In this document: one piece after another, positions 25,242 through 34,291 of the stretch
Position numbering within the stretch: position 1 is the first letter of the stretch
Layout: each line of letters begins with the position of its first letter
Assembly (NCBI RefSeq): GCF_001514495.1
Contig: NZ_BCNM01000003.1
Coordinates: 186,001-250,000 of the forward strand
DNA from: Paenibacillus pabuli NBRC 13638
GTDB lineage: Bacteria > Bacillota > Bacilli > Paenibacillales > Paenibacillaceae
Reading direction: 5' to 3'
Length of the DNA stretch: 64,000 nucleotides
Notes under the pieces: generated by a model
What the model was told of the DNA's origin: nothing
Database searches by the model: none
Seen by the model: only the letters and a program-made list of their open reading frames with translations
Program-made: the position numbers and the translations under genes

Positions 25242-26434
25242 AAGATTACCTCCTGTCGGCCCGCCTCGTAGCGGAAACGGTCATAACGCAGCGGATCAAC
25301 CGGAATACAGGTCTCCGCTCCGTTCAGCATTTCGCTAATGACTTTTCCCGTAACGGCGGCCAGGCTGATGCCATCACCTTCGTGTCCGGCCGCGATGTAG
25401 AACCCGGGAATTTCATCAACGGCAGATACAATCGGCAGATGATCCGGTGTCCAGGGACGCAATCCCGCGTAGGTTCGAAGCAGCGGAATCTGTTCCAGGG
25501 CAGGGAAAAAGCGAATTGCCCTTTCGGCGATAAGCCGGATGACCTCCTGGTCCACGCGAGCGTCCATCCCTACAAATTGGCGGCTCGATCCAATCAGAAA
25601 ATTTTGCGATGCGGTCGGTTCGAATACAAGCGCGATCCCGTATTGTTCAAATTTCGGGTCCACGCTCCGCTTTCCGCCAAACTTGCTGATCAGGTAACCA
25701 AATTCCATCACCTTCCGCTTCCCGATGCTCTCTGAGCGGGAAGCGACCAGAATATGACCTTTGCGGGGTTCGATCGGAATATCCAGCCCGACCATTTGTC
25801 CAATATGCTTCGACCATACCCCGGCAGCATTGATGACGGTCTGTGCATGAATCGTGCCGCCGGTGGTCTCTACCCCGCGGATTCTCCGCTGAGCATCAAG
25901 CATAATCGCCGTAACGGATGTATGAACCCGCAGCCTGGCTCCATACCGGCGAGCGGCGGATGCCAGCGAATAGGCGAGCAGCACCGGATTTACCGTGGAA
26001 TCCGTTGCGCACTCTAAGCCGCCGAGCAGATCTTCGGCCAGTGCTGGCCATTCGCTGCGCAGATCTTTTTGGTCGAGCATGCGGAACGGAAGGCCGGCCT
26101 CCCTCTGGCGTAAAACCCAGTTTTCGGCGGCAAGCATCTCCTCTTCCGTCTCGCAGACAAGGATGCTTCCGGGGGCGCGATACTCAAATTCCTCATCGAG
26201 CTCCCGGGCCCATTCCGCCACCAGTTCCTGCGATTTTAAGGACATCTGGCTGTCAAAGCCGGGATCCTTGTCAATCGCAAGAATATTGCCGTCGCATTTG
26301 GAAGAGGTCCCTCCGGCGAGTTCTCCCCGCTCCACCACAACCACATCCATACCTTGCCTCGCGGCATAATAAGCGATGGACATGCCGATAATCCCGCCGC
26401 CGATAACAACAACCTCCGCAGATTCAGCATTCAT
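25238..26434 (-). CDS. FAD-dependent D-amino-acid-dehydrogenase-type subunit (HcnC/OoxB-like), probable D-hydroxyproline dehydrogenase
   Basis: The 398-residue protein is a DAO-family flavoprotein: VVVIGGGIIGMSIAYYAA at the FAD site, ERGELAGGTSSKCDGNI, and near the C-terminus TYAGLRPWTPDHLPIV and IAAGHEGDGISLAAVTG. It should oxidise cis-4-hydroxy-D-proline to the pyrroline acid. Such proteins work alone or with HcnA- and HcnB-like subunits; all of those are encoded in this operon, which favours the heteromeric form. The ATG at 26434 follows AAGGGA with 7-base spacing. It begins 23 bases after the M24 peptidase gene and overlaps the epimerase start. Confidence 0.85.
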   Translation of the reverse strand: MNAESAEVVVIGGGIIGMSIAYYAARQGMDVVVVERGELAGGTSSKCDGNILAIDKDPGFDSQMSLKSQELVAEWARELDEEFEYRAPGSILVCETEEEMLAAENWVLRQREAGLPFRMLDQKDLRSEWPALAEDLLGGLECATDSTVNPVLLAYSLASAARRYGARLRVHTSVTAIMLDAQRRIRGVETTGGTIHAQTVINAAGVWSKHIGQMVGLDIPIEPRKGHILVASRSESIGKRKVMEFGYLISKFGGKRSVDPKFEQYGIALVFEPTASQNFLIGSSRQFVGMDARVDQEVIRLIAERAIRFFPALEQIPLLRTYAGLRPWTPDHLPIVSAVDEIPGFYIAAGHEGDGISLAAVTGKVISEMLNGAETCIPVDPLRYDRFRYEAGRQEVIF

Positions 26435-26457
26435 GAATCGATCCCTTGCCTCCCCTC

Positions 26458-27528
26458 TTACAGCACAATCAGTTCTTTATTGGATGTTGTCAGCACCTCG
26501 ATGCCCGTATCGGTAACCAGAATGTTGTCTTCGATGCGGACGCCCCCAAAATCAGGCAGGTAAATGCCGGGTTCAACCGTCATAATCATGCCGGGCTCCA
26601 GCTTATCCTCTGTTTGTTGGGAAAACCGCATGGGCTCGTGAATCTCCAAACCGAAGGCGTGGCCGAGACCATGACCGAAATAATTCCCATACCCGCGGCC
26701 GGAAATATATTCCCTGGCCAACGAGTCACCCTCCTTCCCGGTCATTCCCGGTTTCAGCCCCTCCAGGACGGATTGGTTCGCTTCCAGCACGATCCGGTAA
26801 ATCTCCCGATGGCGTTCGGTCGGTTTGCCGATAAAAACCGTGCGCGTCAAATCGGAACAGTATCCTTCGTAATTCGCGCCAAAATCCATGGTCACGAATT
26901 CATCCATTCCAAGTGGCTTGTCGCTGGCTAATCCGTGCGGAAGTGCCGAGCGCGCGCCGGAAGCGACGATGATCGGATACGCCGACGACACCGCGCCGTT
27001 TTTGCGCATGAAATATTCCAGCTCCGCCGCCACCTCCCTTTCGGTAACGCCAGGCTTCATTACACCCAGAATAAACGCAAAGGCCTTTTCCGTAATTTCG
27101 ATTGCTTTCCGAATGCAGTGCTGCTCCCCCTCATCCTTAATGCCTCGCAGCTTTTCGATGACGTCCCCAATTGGCGTTAGTTCGATGCCGGCAAACGTGC
27201 GCTCGTACGTTTCATAGTCGGCAAAGGGAACATGATGTTTTTCAAATCCCATTTTCTTGACGCCGGCGGCGCTCAGTTTTTCGCGGATCAGCTCAAGCGG
27301 CTGGCCCCCATGCTGCACCACTTCAAATTCCTTGGCTTGCTGCCCCGCTTGGCTGACATAACGAAAATCGGTCACTAGCCACGCTTGATCTTGAGTAATT
27401 ACAGCCCAACCGGCAGTTCCCGTAAAGCCGGTAACATATCTCCGGTTAAACGGACTGGAAATCAACAGTGCATCCATTTCCTGCTGCTCGATCACTTCCC
27501 TTACCTTGCTGAGTCGCTGAGCTTCCAT
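26458..27528 (-). CDS. M24-family Xaa-Pro peptidase (prolidase / aminopeptidase P type)
   Basis: The 356-residue protein has a creatinase-like N-terminal domain and the pita-bread catalytic domain with all five dimetal ligands: Asp215 and Asp226 (MDFG...CSDLTRT), His290 (GHGLGH), Glu319 (TVEPGIY) and Glu333 (VRIEDN). It cleaves the bond before proline, and probably before hydroxyproline, in short peptides in the cytoplasm. Its place between the importer and the hydroxyproline enzymes suggests it frees hydroxyproline from imported peptides. The ATG at 27528 lies about 10 bases after GGAGGGAG; an in-frame TTG at 27558 is less likely. It is 118 bases from the upstream permease gene. Confidence 0.87.
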   Translation of the reverse strand: MEAQRLSKVREVIEQQEMDALLISSPFNRRYVTGFTGTAGWAVITQDQAWLVTDFRYVSQAGQQAKEFEVVQHGGQPLELIREKLSAAGVKKMGFEKHHVPFADYETYERTFAGIELTPIGDVIEKLRGIKDEGEQHCIRKAIEITEKAFAFILGVMKPGVTEREVAAELEYFMRKNGAVSSAYPIIVASGARSALPHGLASDKPLGMDEFVTMDFGANYEGYCSDLTRTVFIGKPTERHREIYRIVLEANQSVLEGLKPGMTGKEGDSLAREYISGRGYGNYFGHGLGHAFGLEIHEPMRFSQQTEDKLEPGMIMTVEPGIYLPDFGGVRIEDNILVTDTGIEVLTTSNKELIVL

Positions 27529-27646
27529 ATTTTTTACGCTCCCTCCGTATTGTGACAAAGCCGAAATTGCTGCCTTTACAGCATGTTACGAAACTGAATT
27601 GAATTATATTCAATAATGTTGAATTATGGCTATGCCTACGCCCGAG

Positions 27647-28477
27647 TTACCCTTTCATTCCGGTCAACGTAATCCCTTCGATAAAATAACGCTGGCCTAT
27701 GAAAAAAACCACGATGACCGGTAAAATGACCACGGTCGAGGCCGCCATCAGAAGGTGCCACTGCGCACTGTGAAGCGACTGGAACATCTGCAGGCCTAAT
27801 GCCAGCGTGAACTTTCTCTCCTCATTCAAGTACACCAGCGGTCCCATGAAGTCGTTCCAGGAATTCATAAAGGAAAACAATCCAATCACGATGAGTGGCG
27901 GTTTGGACAAAGGAATGATGATCCGGGTGAAAATGGTCCACGGGCCTGCCCCATCCACATATGCGGCTTCATCCATGTCTTTCGGTATGGTGGAATAAAA
28001 CTGCCGGAGCAAAAAGATATCGAAGGCAGAGCCCAACCATACCGGCAGAATCAGCGGAAAATACGTATTGATCAGATCGGCAAACCTCCAGCCGATAAAA
28101 GTGGGAATCAAGGTGACGGCGCTGGGAAGCATCATGCTGGCCAGCAGCAAGCCGAAGAAGAGCCGCCTTCCCGGCCATTCCAGTCTGGCGTAGCTGTAGG
28201 CTCCAATCGAGCTGCTAAAGAGTGCGCCAAACAGACAGCTGACGGTAATGAACAAGGTGTTGCGGAAAAACTGGAAAAAGTCGATGGTGGTCAGTGCCTC
28301 CACATAGTTTTGCAGCCGAAACGGCGAAGGAATCCACTTCGGAGGCATCTCAAAAATTTGCAGCGAATTCATCATCGAACTGCGTAGCAGCCAAAACAGC
28401 GGGAGTAAACAGAAGGCAGCTCCCCCAATGAGTAACAAATACACGATAATTTGCTGAATACGGCGGCTTTTCTTCAC
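27647..28477 (-). CDS. CUT1 sugar ABC transporter permease (MalG type)
   Basis: The 276-residue membrane protein has six helices and the MalG-type cytoplasmic loop EAAYVDGAGPWTIFTRIIIPLSKP (quoted in parts: EAAYVDGAG near residue 176, IIPLSKP near 192) that docks to the ATPase. It pairs with the MalF-type permease encoded just upstream. Translation probably starts at the GTG at 28477. No ATP-binding subunit is encoded here; CUT1 importers of this kind in Bacillus-like bacteria share an MsmX-type ATPase encoded elsewhere. In this operon the cargo is likely a glycosylated peptide or arabino-oligosaccharide (inference). Confidence 0.9.
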   Translation of the reverse strand: MKKSRRIQQIIVYLLLIGGAAFCLLPLFWLLRSSMMNSLQIFEMPPKWIPSPFRLQNYVEALTTIDFFQFFRNTLFITVSCLFGALFSSSIGAYSYARLEWPGRRLFFGLLLASMMLPSAVTLIPTFIGWRFADLINTYFPLILPVWLGSAFDIFLLRQFYSTIPKDMDEAAYVDGAGPWTIFTRIIIPLSKPPLIVIGLFSFMNSWNDFMGPLVYLNEERKFTLALGLQMFQSLHSAQWHLLMAASTVVILPVIVVFFIGQRYFIEGITLTGMKG

Positions 28478-28483
28478 AGGGAG

Positions 28484-29395
28484 CTACACCTCGCTTTCAT
28501 AGAATACCCAGGACTTCGATGTGCGGAAGAATATAACCGTAACCAAAAGGATGATGATAAAAAGAATCCACGCAATGGCGGAGGCTTGCCCCATTTCGCC
28601 AAACTGAAAGGCCTGCCGGTAAATATAGTAGTTATAAAACAGACTGGCGTTATTGGGACCTCCCTGCGTCATAATCAGCGCCTCAGTAAACACCTGAAAG
28701 GCTCCGATTGACCCCATGATCAAATTAAAGAAGATAATTGGCGTCATCATCGGAATCGTAATATGCTGGAATTTCCGGAGGGCGCCGGCACCATCCACAG
28801 TGGCCGCCTCATACAAGGATCGTGGCACCCCTTGCAAGCCCGCCAGGAAGATGATGATCGTGCTCCCCATCCCCCAAAGACTCATCAGCACAATCGAAGG
28901 CACCACCGTTTGTTCGGAATACAGCCAGTTGAGCGTGGGCAGATTCAACGCTTCAAGAAAGCTGTTGAACAATCCCAGATCGGGGCTGAACAACCAGAGC
29001 CAGATCATGGAAGAAGCGACAGCAGGCACAATAGACGGCAAGTAAAAGATCGTGCGAAAGACGGATTTGCCGCGAATGAATTGCATGTTCAGCAAAAACG
29101 CAGCCATAAAAGAGAACACAAGGCCCAGCGGAACACGGAGAATCACGTATTTCAAGGTGACCCATAACGAGTTGTAGAAATAGGGGTCCGTTCCGTCAAA
29201 GAGCCGAATATAATTGGCGAGTCCGATAAATTTAGGCGTGTTGACAATCCGGTAATCCGTAAAGCTGAGCAGCAAACTGGCAAGCATCGGCAGCATGACA
29301 AACAACATCAGTCCCAAAATGCTGGGTAGGGCAAACAGAATGCCCGCCATTGCGATTCGGCGTTTATGTTGAATATGAATCCCCCCTATCTTCAA
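28484..29395 (-). CDS. CUT1 sugar ABC transporter permease (MalF type)
   Basis: The 303-residue protein has six membrane helices and the docking loop with LYEAATVDGAGALRKFQHIT near residue 195. It forms the channel with the MalG-type subunit encoded 6 bases downstream. The start is uncertain: a TTG at 29395 with AAGGA six bases upstream is the best I see; the next in-frame ATG (residue 16) would remove a basic leader. The gene lies 56 bases after the binding-protein gene in the same operon. Confidence 0.88.
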   Translation of the reverse strand: MKIGGIHIQHKRRIAMAGILFALPSILGLMLFVMLPMLASLLLSFTDYRIVNTPKFIGLANYIRLFDGTDPYFYNSLWVTLKYVILRVPLGLVFSFMAAFLLNMQFIRGKSVFRTIFYLPSIVPAVASSMIWLWLFSPDLGLFNSFLEALNLPTLNWLYSEQTVVPSIVLMSLWGMGSTIIIFLAGLQGVPRSLYEAATVDGAGALRKFQHITIPMMTPIIFFNLIMGSIGAFQVFTEALIMTQGGPNNASLFYNYYIYRQAFQFGEMGQASAIAWILFIIILLVTVIFFRTSKSWVFYESEV

Positions 29396-29451
29396 TGAAT
29401 ATCCTTCAAGTCATGAACAGAACGCGGTTTGCTGCTGCCCCCGGAAAAGGA

Positions 29452-30822
29452 TCACCTTCCGTAATATCCCTCAATAAGCGGCAGTACTTTGGGCTCCACG
29501 CCTTTTAGTGCCTCTTCCGCTTTTTGTTTGCCCGTCCACACCAAATCGAGTGCGGGCGTGACGAGCGCGTTGATCTTGTCCAGATTCTTCACTTCAAAGC
29601 CGGGAGTGCGGAATCCGTTTTCAATGGTTTGTTTCATAAAGGCTTCCGTGTAGCCTTCCGGATGCGCTTTGTTCCCTGCTGCCCATTTGTTGATCAACTC
29701 TGGATTCGTGTACCACTCTTTCTTCAGCGGCATCCATAATCCGCCCTCGATCAGCGGCAGCACCGATTCAGGGTCCGTCATATATTTGTACAGCAGCCAA
29801 GCTTCTTCAGGATGTTTGGTTGATTTGAAAATGACCGTTGGCGCGCCGTCCAGCAGCGTGTTGCTTTCCTTCAGCTTTGGCAGGACCCCGACGCCAAGAT
29901 TAAAATCCTGTTCCGCAAAGGCTTGAAGCGCCCAGTTGCCGGATACCGTCATGGCGACTTTTTTGGTCTGAAGCGCCGTGTCAGGCATGTTTTTGGTCTG
30001 CAGCGGAGTAGGGGAAACATGATGCACATACATCAGATCTGCAAGCTTTTGAATCGCTTCGATCGCTTCCGGCCGGGCAAGCCCGAAGCCTGTGCCGTCT
30101 TCGGTCAGGAAGTTGCCACCATTGGAGACTACCGCCGCCATCATGTTATACGGATCGTACTGAAGGCCAAACTGTCTGATTTTATCCGGGTTAAAATTCG
30201 GATCCAACGCATTTCTTCCTTGATCGTCCAGCGTTAATTTTTTGGCGTACTCCACAAACGTGTCCCAATCCCATGCTTTGTTCGCATCCGTTGGAGGCAG
30301 CTCGACCCCAGCTTCCAGCAGCAAATCCTTGTTGTACATAAGACCATAACCTTCGACGGCGGTACTCATCGCGATGATGTTGCCAGGTTCGATTTCATAC
30401 CATATCTGGTCCAGATAATCTTCCTTTTTAAAATCAGGGTCGTTCTCCATAAACGGTGTGAGGTTTAGCAGTTTCCCGTCACGTCCCCAGCTCAGAGCGG
30501 CCCCCGATGACAAATAACCGAGATCCGGCGCAACGTTCCCTGCGACCATCGTTGTCATTTTGGTCAAATAATCCGCTGGAACATGCATCGGCTCTACCTG
30601 AATGCCGGTTTCCTGCTCAAAGCGCTCAAGTGCTTCTGTAACCGTTTTCTTTTCAATGGTGTCTCCCCAGAAGGAAAATTTAAGCGTGACCGGCTCCTTT
30701 TGGCCGTTTTTGCCACCTTGGGCTTCGGGACCTCCTTCGCTGTCCGAGCATCCCGTCAGCAACAAGCTGATCGTCAGAACAGACGATAAAACCACTCCTG
30801 CGACACGTTTGGCTTTGTTCAT
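29452..30822 (-). CDS. CUT1 extracellular sugar-type solute-binding lipoprotein
   Basis: The 456-residue precursor has a lipoprotein signal ending LLLTGC (cysteine about residue 25), then a MalE-like binding protein (VTLKFSFWGDTIEKKTV, VAPDLGYLSSGAAL, EGYGLMYNKDLL). It is tethered outside the membrane and delivers cargo to the two permeases that follow. GGAGGT precedes the ATG. The protein is of the oligosaccharide-binding class, not the peptide-binding class, which is notable in an operon for an amino acid and suggests that the imported form carries a glycan. The gene starts 100 bp downstream of the sensor kinase gene, and this gap probably contains the operon promoter. Confidence 0.9.
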   Translation of the reverse strand: MNKAKRVAGVVLSSVLTISLLLTGCSDSEGGPEAQGGKNGQKEPVTLKFSFWGDTIEKKTVTEALERFEQETGIQVEPMHVPADYLTKMTTMVAGNVAPDLGYLSSGAALSWGRDGKLLNLTPFMENDPDFKKEDYLDQIWYEIEPGNIIAMSTAVEGYGLMYNKDLLLEAGVELPPTDANKAWDWDTFVEYAKKLTLDDQGRNALDPNFNPDKIRQFGLQYDPYNMMAAVVSNGGNFLTEDGTGFGLARPEAIEAIQKLADLMYVHHVSPTPLQTKNMPDTALQTKKVAMTVSGNWALQAFAEQDFNLGVGVLPKLKESNTLLDGAPTVIFKSTKHPEEAWLLYKYMTDPESVLPLIEGGLWMPLKKEWYTNPELINKWAAGNKAHPEGYTEAFMKQTIENGFRTPGFEVKNLDKINALVTPALDLVWTGKQKAEEALKGVEPKVLPLIEGYYGR

Positions 30823-30921
30823 CTACGAAACCTCCATTCATTGGCTGATGGTTTGTATATTTATTGTAAAAAAAAGCCGTTCCGAATAAAATTCCAACAT
30901 ATTTGTATTGGTGGATTATTT

Positions 30922-32745
30922 TCACACGTTTGATACAGGAAGGTTGATTGTTACCGTTGTGCCCTGTCCTTCAACTGAAGTCAGAGTGACGCCATAGCCG
31001 TCTCCATAGATGAGTTTGATTCTTTTGTCCACATTCCGGATACCGATCGACTCGCCTTCAAGTTTTGCAAGCTCTTCTAATTTGTCTGGAGCGATACCCG
31101 TGCCGTTATCCTCCACCGTAAAAAAACGCTCACCGTCGGCCATCCATCCCCGGATGGTGATCCTTCCCCCGCTGTGCAAACGGGAAAATGCGTGAACGAT
31201 CGCGTTTTCGATAAACGGTTGCAGGAACAGCTTGGGAACTTGGTATGCATACAGTTCAGGGGCAAGGCAATAGTTGACGGTAAACCGATCTTCGAAACGC
31301 TGATTGGTAATGTAAATATAATGTTTCAGCCAGTTCAGGTCCTGGGCCAAATCGCCGATGTCCTGGCTGTTCTCGGAGGTGTACTGCAACATGGAGGACA
31401 AGCTGACAATCATGCGGCTCAACTCTTTTTGGTCGTTTTCAAGCGCCGTCCAATTCATGATATTCAGCGTGTTGTACATAAAGTGGGGATTCAATTGAAT
31501 GTTCAGCGACATGATCTTTGTTTCTTTTTCCCGCAGCTTGACTTTGTAATTCTCTTCAATCAAATTGTTGATTTTGACATTCATTTGATTAAATTTGTGG
31601 ATTAACAGCCCCATTTCGTTGTAGGATTCCACGGGTATTCGCGTGTCGAATTCACCTTCGCTCGTTTTTTTGATTGCCTGGAGCAGCTGATGAATGGGCC
31701 TGGTAATGGAATTGGCAAAAACATACGCGAGCAGGAGCGAAATAAACAGGAGAATAATGGCCAAATAGAAGGTATAAGATTTGATCTCTGGCAAAAAAGC
31801 CGCCACCATCGCTTCTGGCGAGATGGTGACACCCGAGATCCATCCCGTCACCTTAGACGTATCAAAACAAACGATGAGCGGCTTTCCATCCTGCATCACC
31901 GTCAAGGTGCCACTTTTCATCTCCGTCATTTCATCCAGCCAAGCGAGATCGATGCCTGCCATTTCATGCTCCATGGACGTGCCCGCCACAGGCTGTCCGT
32001 CCGGGCTGACCACAAAAAAAGAAGCTCCGGCGGAAGGGAGCGTGTCGGCGAAGCGGGAATGATAGATTTCCGGCCGATAAACAACGGCCAGCACGGGAAG
32101 CTCGGCCTTGCCCTGCAGTTCGACGACTTCGCCGTTATTGATATTGAACAGCTTCAGCAAGCGGGCACCCGCCAGCAGGCGAACATATTCAGGAGGCTTG
32201 GAGCGTCGAATATCCTGCTTAAACATCTGATCAAACGAGAAGGTCGGCACCCACTCCATAGCCCCTTCCCCCTGTAAAGCAGCCCGGTACAATGCTGTTT
32301 GGTTGAAATTACTATACGGAATAAATGCGGAGGCGCCCGTTGGGCCAATATTGGAATAACTGGTAATGAGATGTATGGAATATATCTGCCCCAAGTCCGT
32401 AAAATACGTGTTTAACGTCCGGCTAACCTTTTTCTCCATCGAGATCATACTGTATTCATCTGCAGGGTTTGCATGCAGATACTGCTCATACAACGTTTGA
32501 TCCCCGATGATGGCCAGGCTGCTTTCTTCCACCTGCGCGAGCTCGGCGTCCATGATTTCATTATTTTGCTTTACGATGGAATACAGATTTTTCCTGGAAA
32601 ATTCGGAGACAAATTCCCGGCTTGAATGAAAATACATCCAGCTCAGGATGCTGAGAGGGAGCGAAACGATGAGTGCATAGGTCAGGAAAAGCTTGAACCT
32701 GTAGCTGAGATCCTTAAAACGCGGCAATAGACAACGTCCTCTCAA
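30922..32745 (-). CDS. Sensor histidine kinase, YesM type
   Basis: This kinase of about 607 residues has a membrane helix near the N-terminus, a large extracellular sensor domain (Cache-like, about residues 35-305), a second helix, a HAMP domain (TRPIHQLLQAIKKTSEGEFD), the phospho-acceptor histidine in QLNPHFMYNTLNIMNW and a HATPase domain ending DNGTGIAP...GIRNVDKR. It should sense an extracellular sugar or glycopeptide and phosphorylate the adjacent YesN-type regulator. The start is taken as TTG at 32745, with AGGAAGGG seven bases upstream and just after the regulator's stop; TTG at 32727 is an alternative. Confidence 0.88.
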   Translation of the reverse strand: MRGRCLLPRFKDLSYRFKLFLTYALIVSLPLSILSWMYFHSSREFVSEFSRKNLYSIVKQNNEIMDAELAQVEESSLAIIGDQTLYEQYLHANPADEYSMISMEKKVSRTLNTYFTDLGQIYSIHLITSYSNIGPTGASAFIPYSNFNQTALYRAALQGEGAMEWVPTFSFDQMFKQDIRRSKPPEYVRLLAGARLLKLFNINNGEVVELQGKAELPVLAVVYRPEIYHSRFADTLPSAGASFFVVSPDGQPVAGTSMEHEMAGIDLAWLDEMTEMKSGTLTVMQDGKPLIVCFDTSKVTGWISGVTISPEAMVAAFLPEIKSYTFYLAIILLFISLLLAYVFANSITRPIHQLLQAIKKTSEGEFDTRIPVESYNEMGLLIHKFNQMNVKINNLIEENYKVKLREKETKIMSLNIQLNPHFMYNTLNIMNWTALENDQKELSRMIVSLSSMLQYTSENSQDIGDLAQDLNWLKHYIYITNQRFEDRFTVNYCLAPELYAYQVPKLFLQPFIENAIVHAFSRLHSGGRITIRGWMADGERFFTVEDNGTGIAPDKLEELAKLEGESIGIRNVDKRIKLIYGDGYGVTLTSVEGQGTTVTINLPVSNV

Positions 32746-32761
32746 ATGACATCCCTTCCTT

Positions 32762-34276
32762 TTAGAGAGTAGCGGATAAATGGCGATATTCTTCGGGGCT
32801 GGTGCCAAACTCCTTGCGAAACAGACGAATGAAGTACTTTGCGTCCTTATATCCTACGCTCTCGGCAATTTGGTAAACCTTCTGGGAGGTCTGCAGCAGC
32901 AGGCCAGCAGCCGCCTTCATTCTGGTATGGGCGATGTACTGATGGACGGTCATGTGGGAATGCGTTTTGAACAACATGCAAAAATACGAGGGATTAAAAT
33001 GAAATTTCGTTGCCAGCGTGCTCAATGACAAATCGCCATCGCCATAGTGCGTATCAATATAGGCTTTGCAGCTGTCGATAATGGACTCGGCTTTGCACTG
33101 CCGCCGTTGATCCAGACGATCCGTCAGCTCGAAGATCCACTCCCGGGCCGCCTCTTTTAGTTCATCAACGGTATGACAGTGAAGCAAAGCTTCCTCATAG
33201 GCAGTGCTATGTAAGGGCGCAAGCCCTTTTTCCATTAAAAGGGAGATGACTTGATCGATCGAGGCGGCGAGAAAGTATTTCAATTTTTCCGGCTCGGGAA
33301 AGCCGTTCCCGGAATCCTGGCAAACAGCCGAATCCAGACAGGCTTCAATTTCCGGCTTATTTCCGGACAGGACCGCTCGGGTCAGCCCGTTTACTTCAAG
33401 CTTCACGACGGCAGGCCGATCTCCATTATTCATCTGCTCGGCTCCATACAGCGCCCCTCCGCCTTTATAAAACCTGGCTTTGAGCGCATGGCACGCCTGC
33501 TGGTAAGCTTGCCTAGCTTCTTGCCATTCGGCAAAATAACGTCCAAGGCCAAGCGTTAATTCCGCCCCGTATGCCCGTAGGAAGTGTTGAATGACCTCTC
33601 GCATCTTGTTTTCAAAGCCGGCAGTCACCATGGAGGAAGACTCGGAGTTCATAATCAAGGCGGTGAGCATTTGTTCCTTCATGCAAAAAGCGCAGGAGAA
33701 TCCGGATTTCTCCATCATCTTGAGCAGGCGGTCTTGGAGGCTGCTGAGCAGAAATTGATGGTCCTTCGCCATGCCAAAAACAGCGGTCAGAACGATCCCT
33801 TGCTTAAATTCCGGGAATGCGCTCTCCAATAATCGATAATCTTGATTGGATGGACATCCTTCCAACAGTTCGGAAAGTGCGGATTCTATGCATGCAAGAC
33901 GCGCAGTGCTGGCTTTACGCTCCGCTTTTGCAAGCAGCGGCAGGATGTTCTGTTCTTCCACCGGCTTTAGCAAATAATCGCTGGCGCCTAACTGGAGCGC
34001 ACGCTGGGCATAAACAAAATCCGAATAAGCACTCAGTATGACAACGCTTTCATTTCCACCGCGGCGGGTCAATTGTTCCATTAATTCCAGGCCGTCCATA
34101 ACCGGCATCTGAATGTCCGTGAACACCAGATCCATCGGATGAACATTCAAATTTTGCAAAGCCTCCTCCCCATCTCTGGCATGAAAAATGTTATACTCCG
34201 GTTTCAGAGCGTTCAGCATTCGGGACAGTCCTCTTCTGTGCTTCGGTTCGTCATCCACAACCAAAATGTTTAACAT
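32762..34276 (-). CDS. AraC-family response regulator, YesN type
   Basis: The 504-residue regulator has a receiver domain (LVVDDEPKHRRGLSRM; phospho-acceptor Asp in LVFTDIQMP near residue 54), a long middle region typical of YesN proteins, and a C-terminal AraC DNA-binding domain (about residues 400-500) with LSLSTLATKFHFNPSYFCMLF and VGYKDAKYFIRLFRKEFG. It is the partner of the kinase encoded just downstream and probably activates the importer and catabolic genes. GGAGAGGGG lies about nine bases before the ATG. The XRE-cupin regulator gene lies 15 bases upstream. Confidence 0.9.
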   Translation of the reverse strand: MLNILVVDDEPKHRRGLSRMLNALKPEYNIFHARDGEEALQNLNVHPMDLVFTDIQMPVMDGLELMEQLTRRGGNESVVILSAYSDFVYAQRALQLGASDYLLKPVEEQNILPLLAKAERKASTARLACIESALSELLEGCPSNQDYRLLESAFPEFKQGIVLTAVFGMAKDHQFLLSSLQDRLLKMMEKSGFSCAFCMKEQMLTALIMNSESSSMVTAGFENKMREVIQHFLRAYGAELTLGLGRYFAEWQEARQAYQQACHALKARFYKGGGALYGAEQMNNGDRPAVVKLEVNGLTRAVLSGNKPEIEACLDSAVCQDSGNGFPEPEKLKYFLAASIDQVISLLMEKGLAPLHSTAYEEALLHCHTVDELKEAAREWIFELTDRLDQRRQCKAESIIDSCKAYIDTHYGDGDLSLSTLATKFHFNPSYFCMLFKTHSHMTVHQYIAHTRMKAAAGLLLQTSQKVYQIAESVGYKDAKYFIRLFRKEFGTSPEEYRHLSATL

Positions 34277-34291
34277 ATTTCATCCCCTCTC

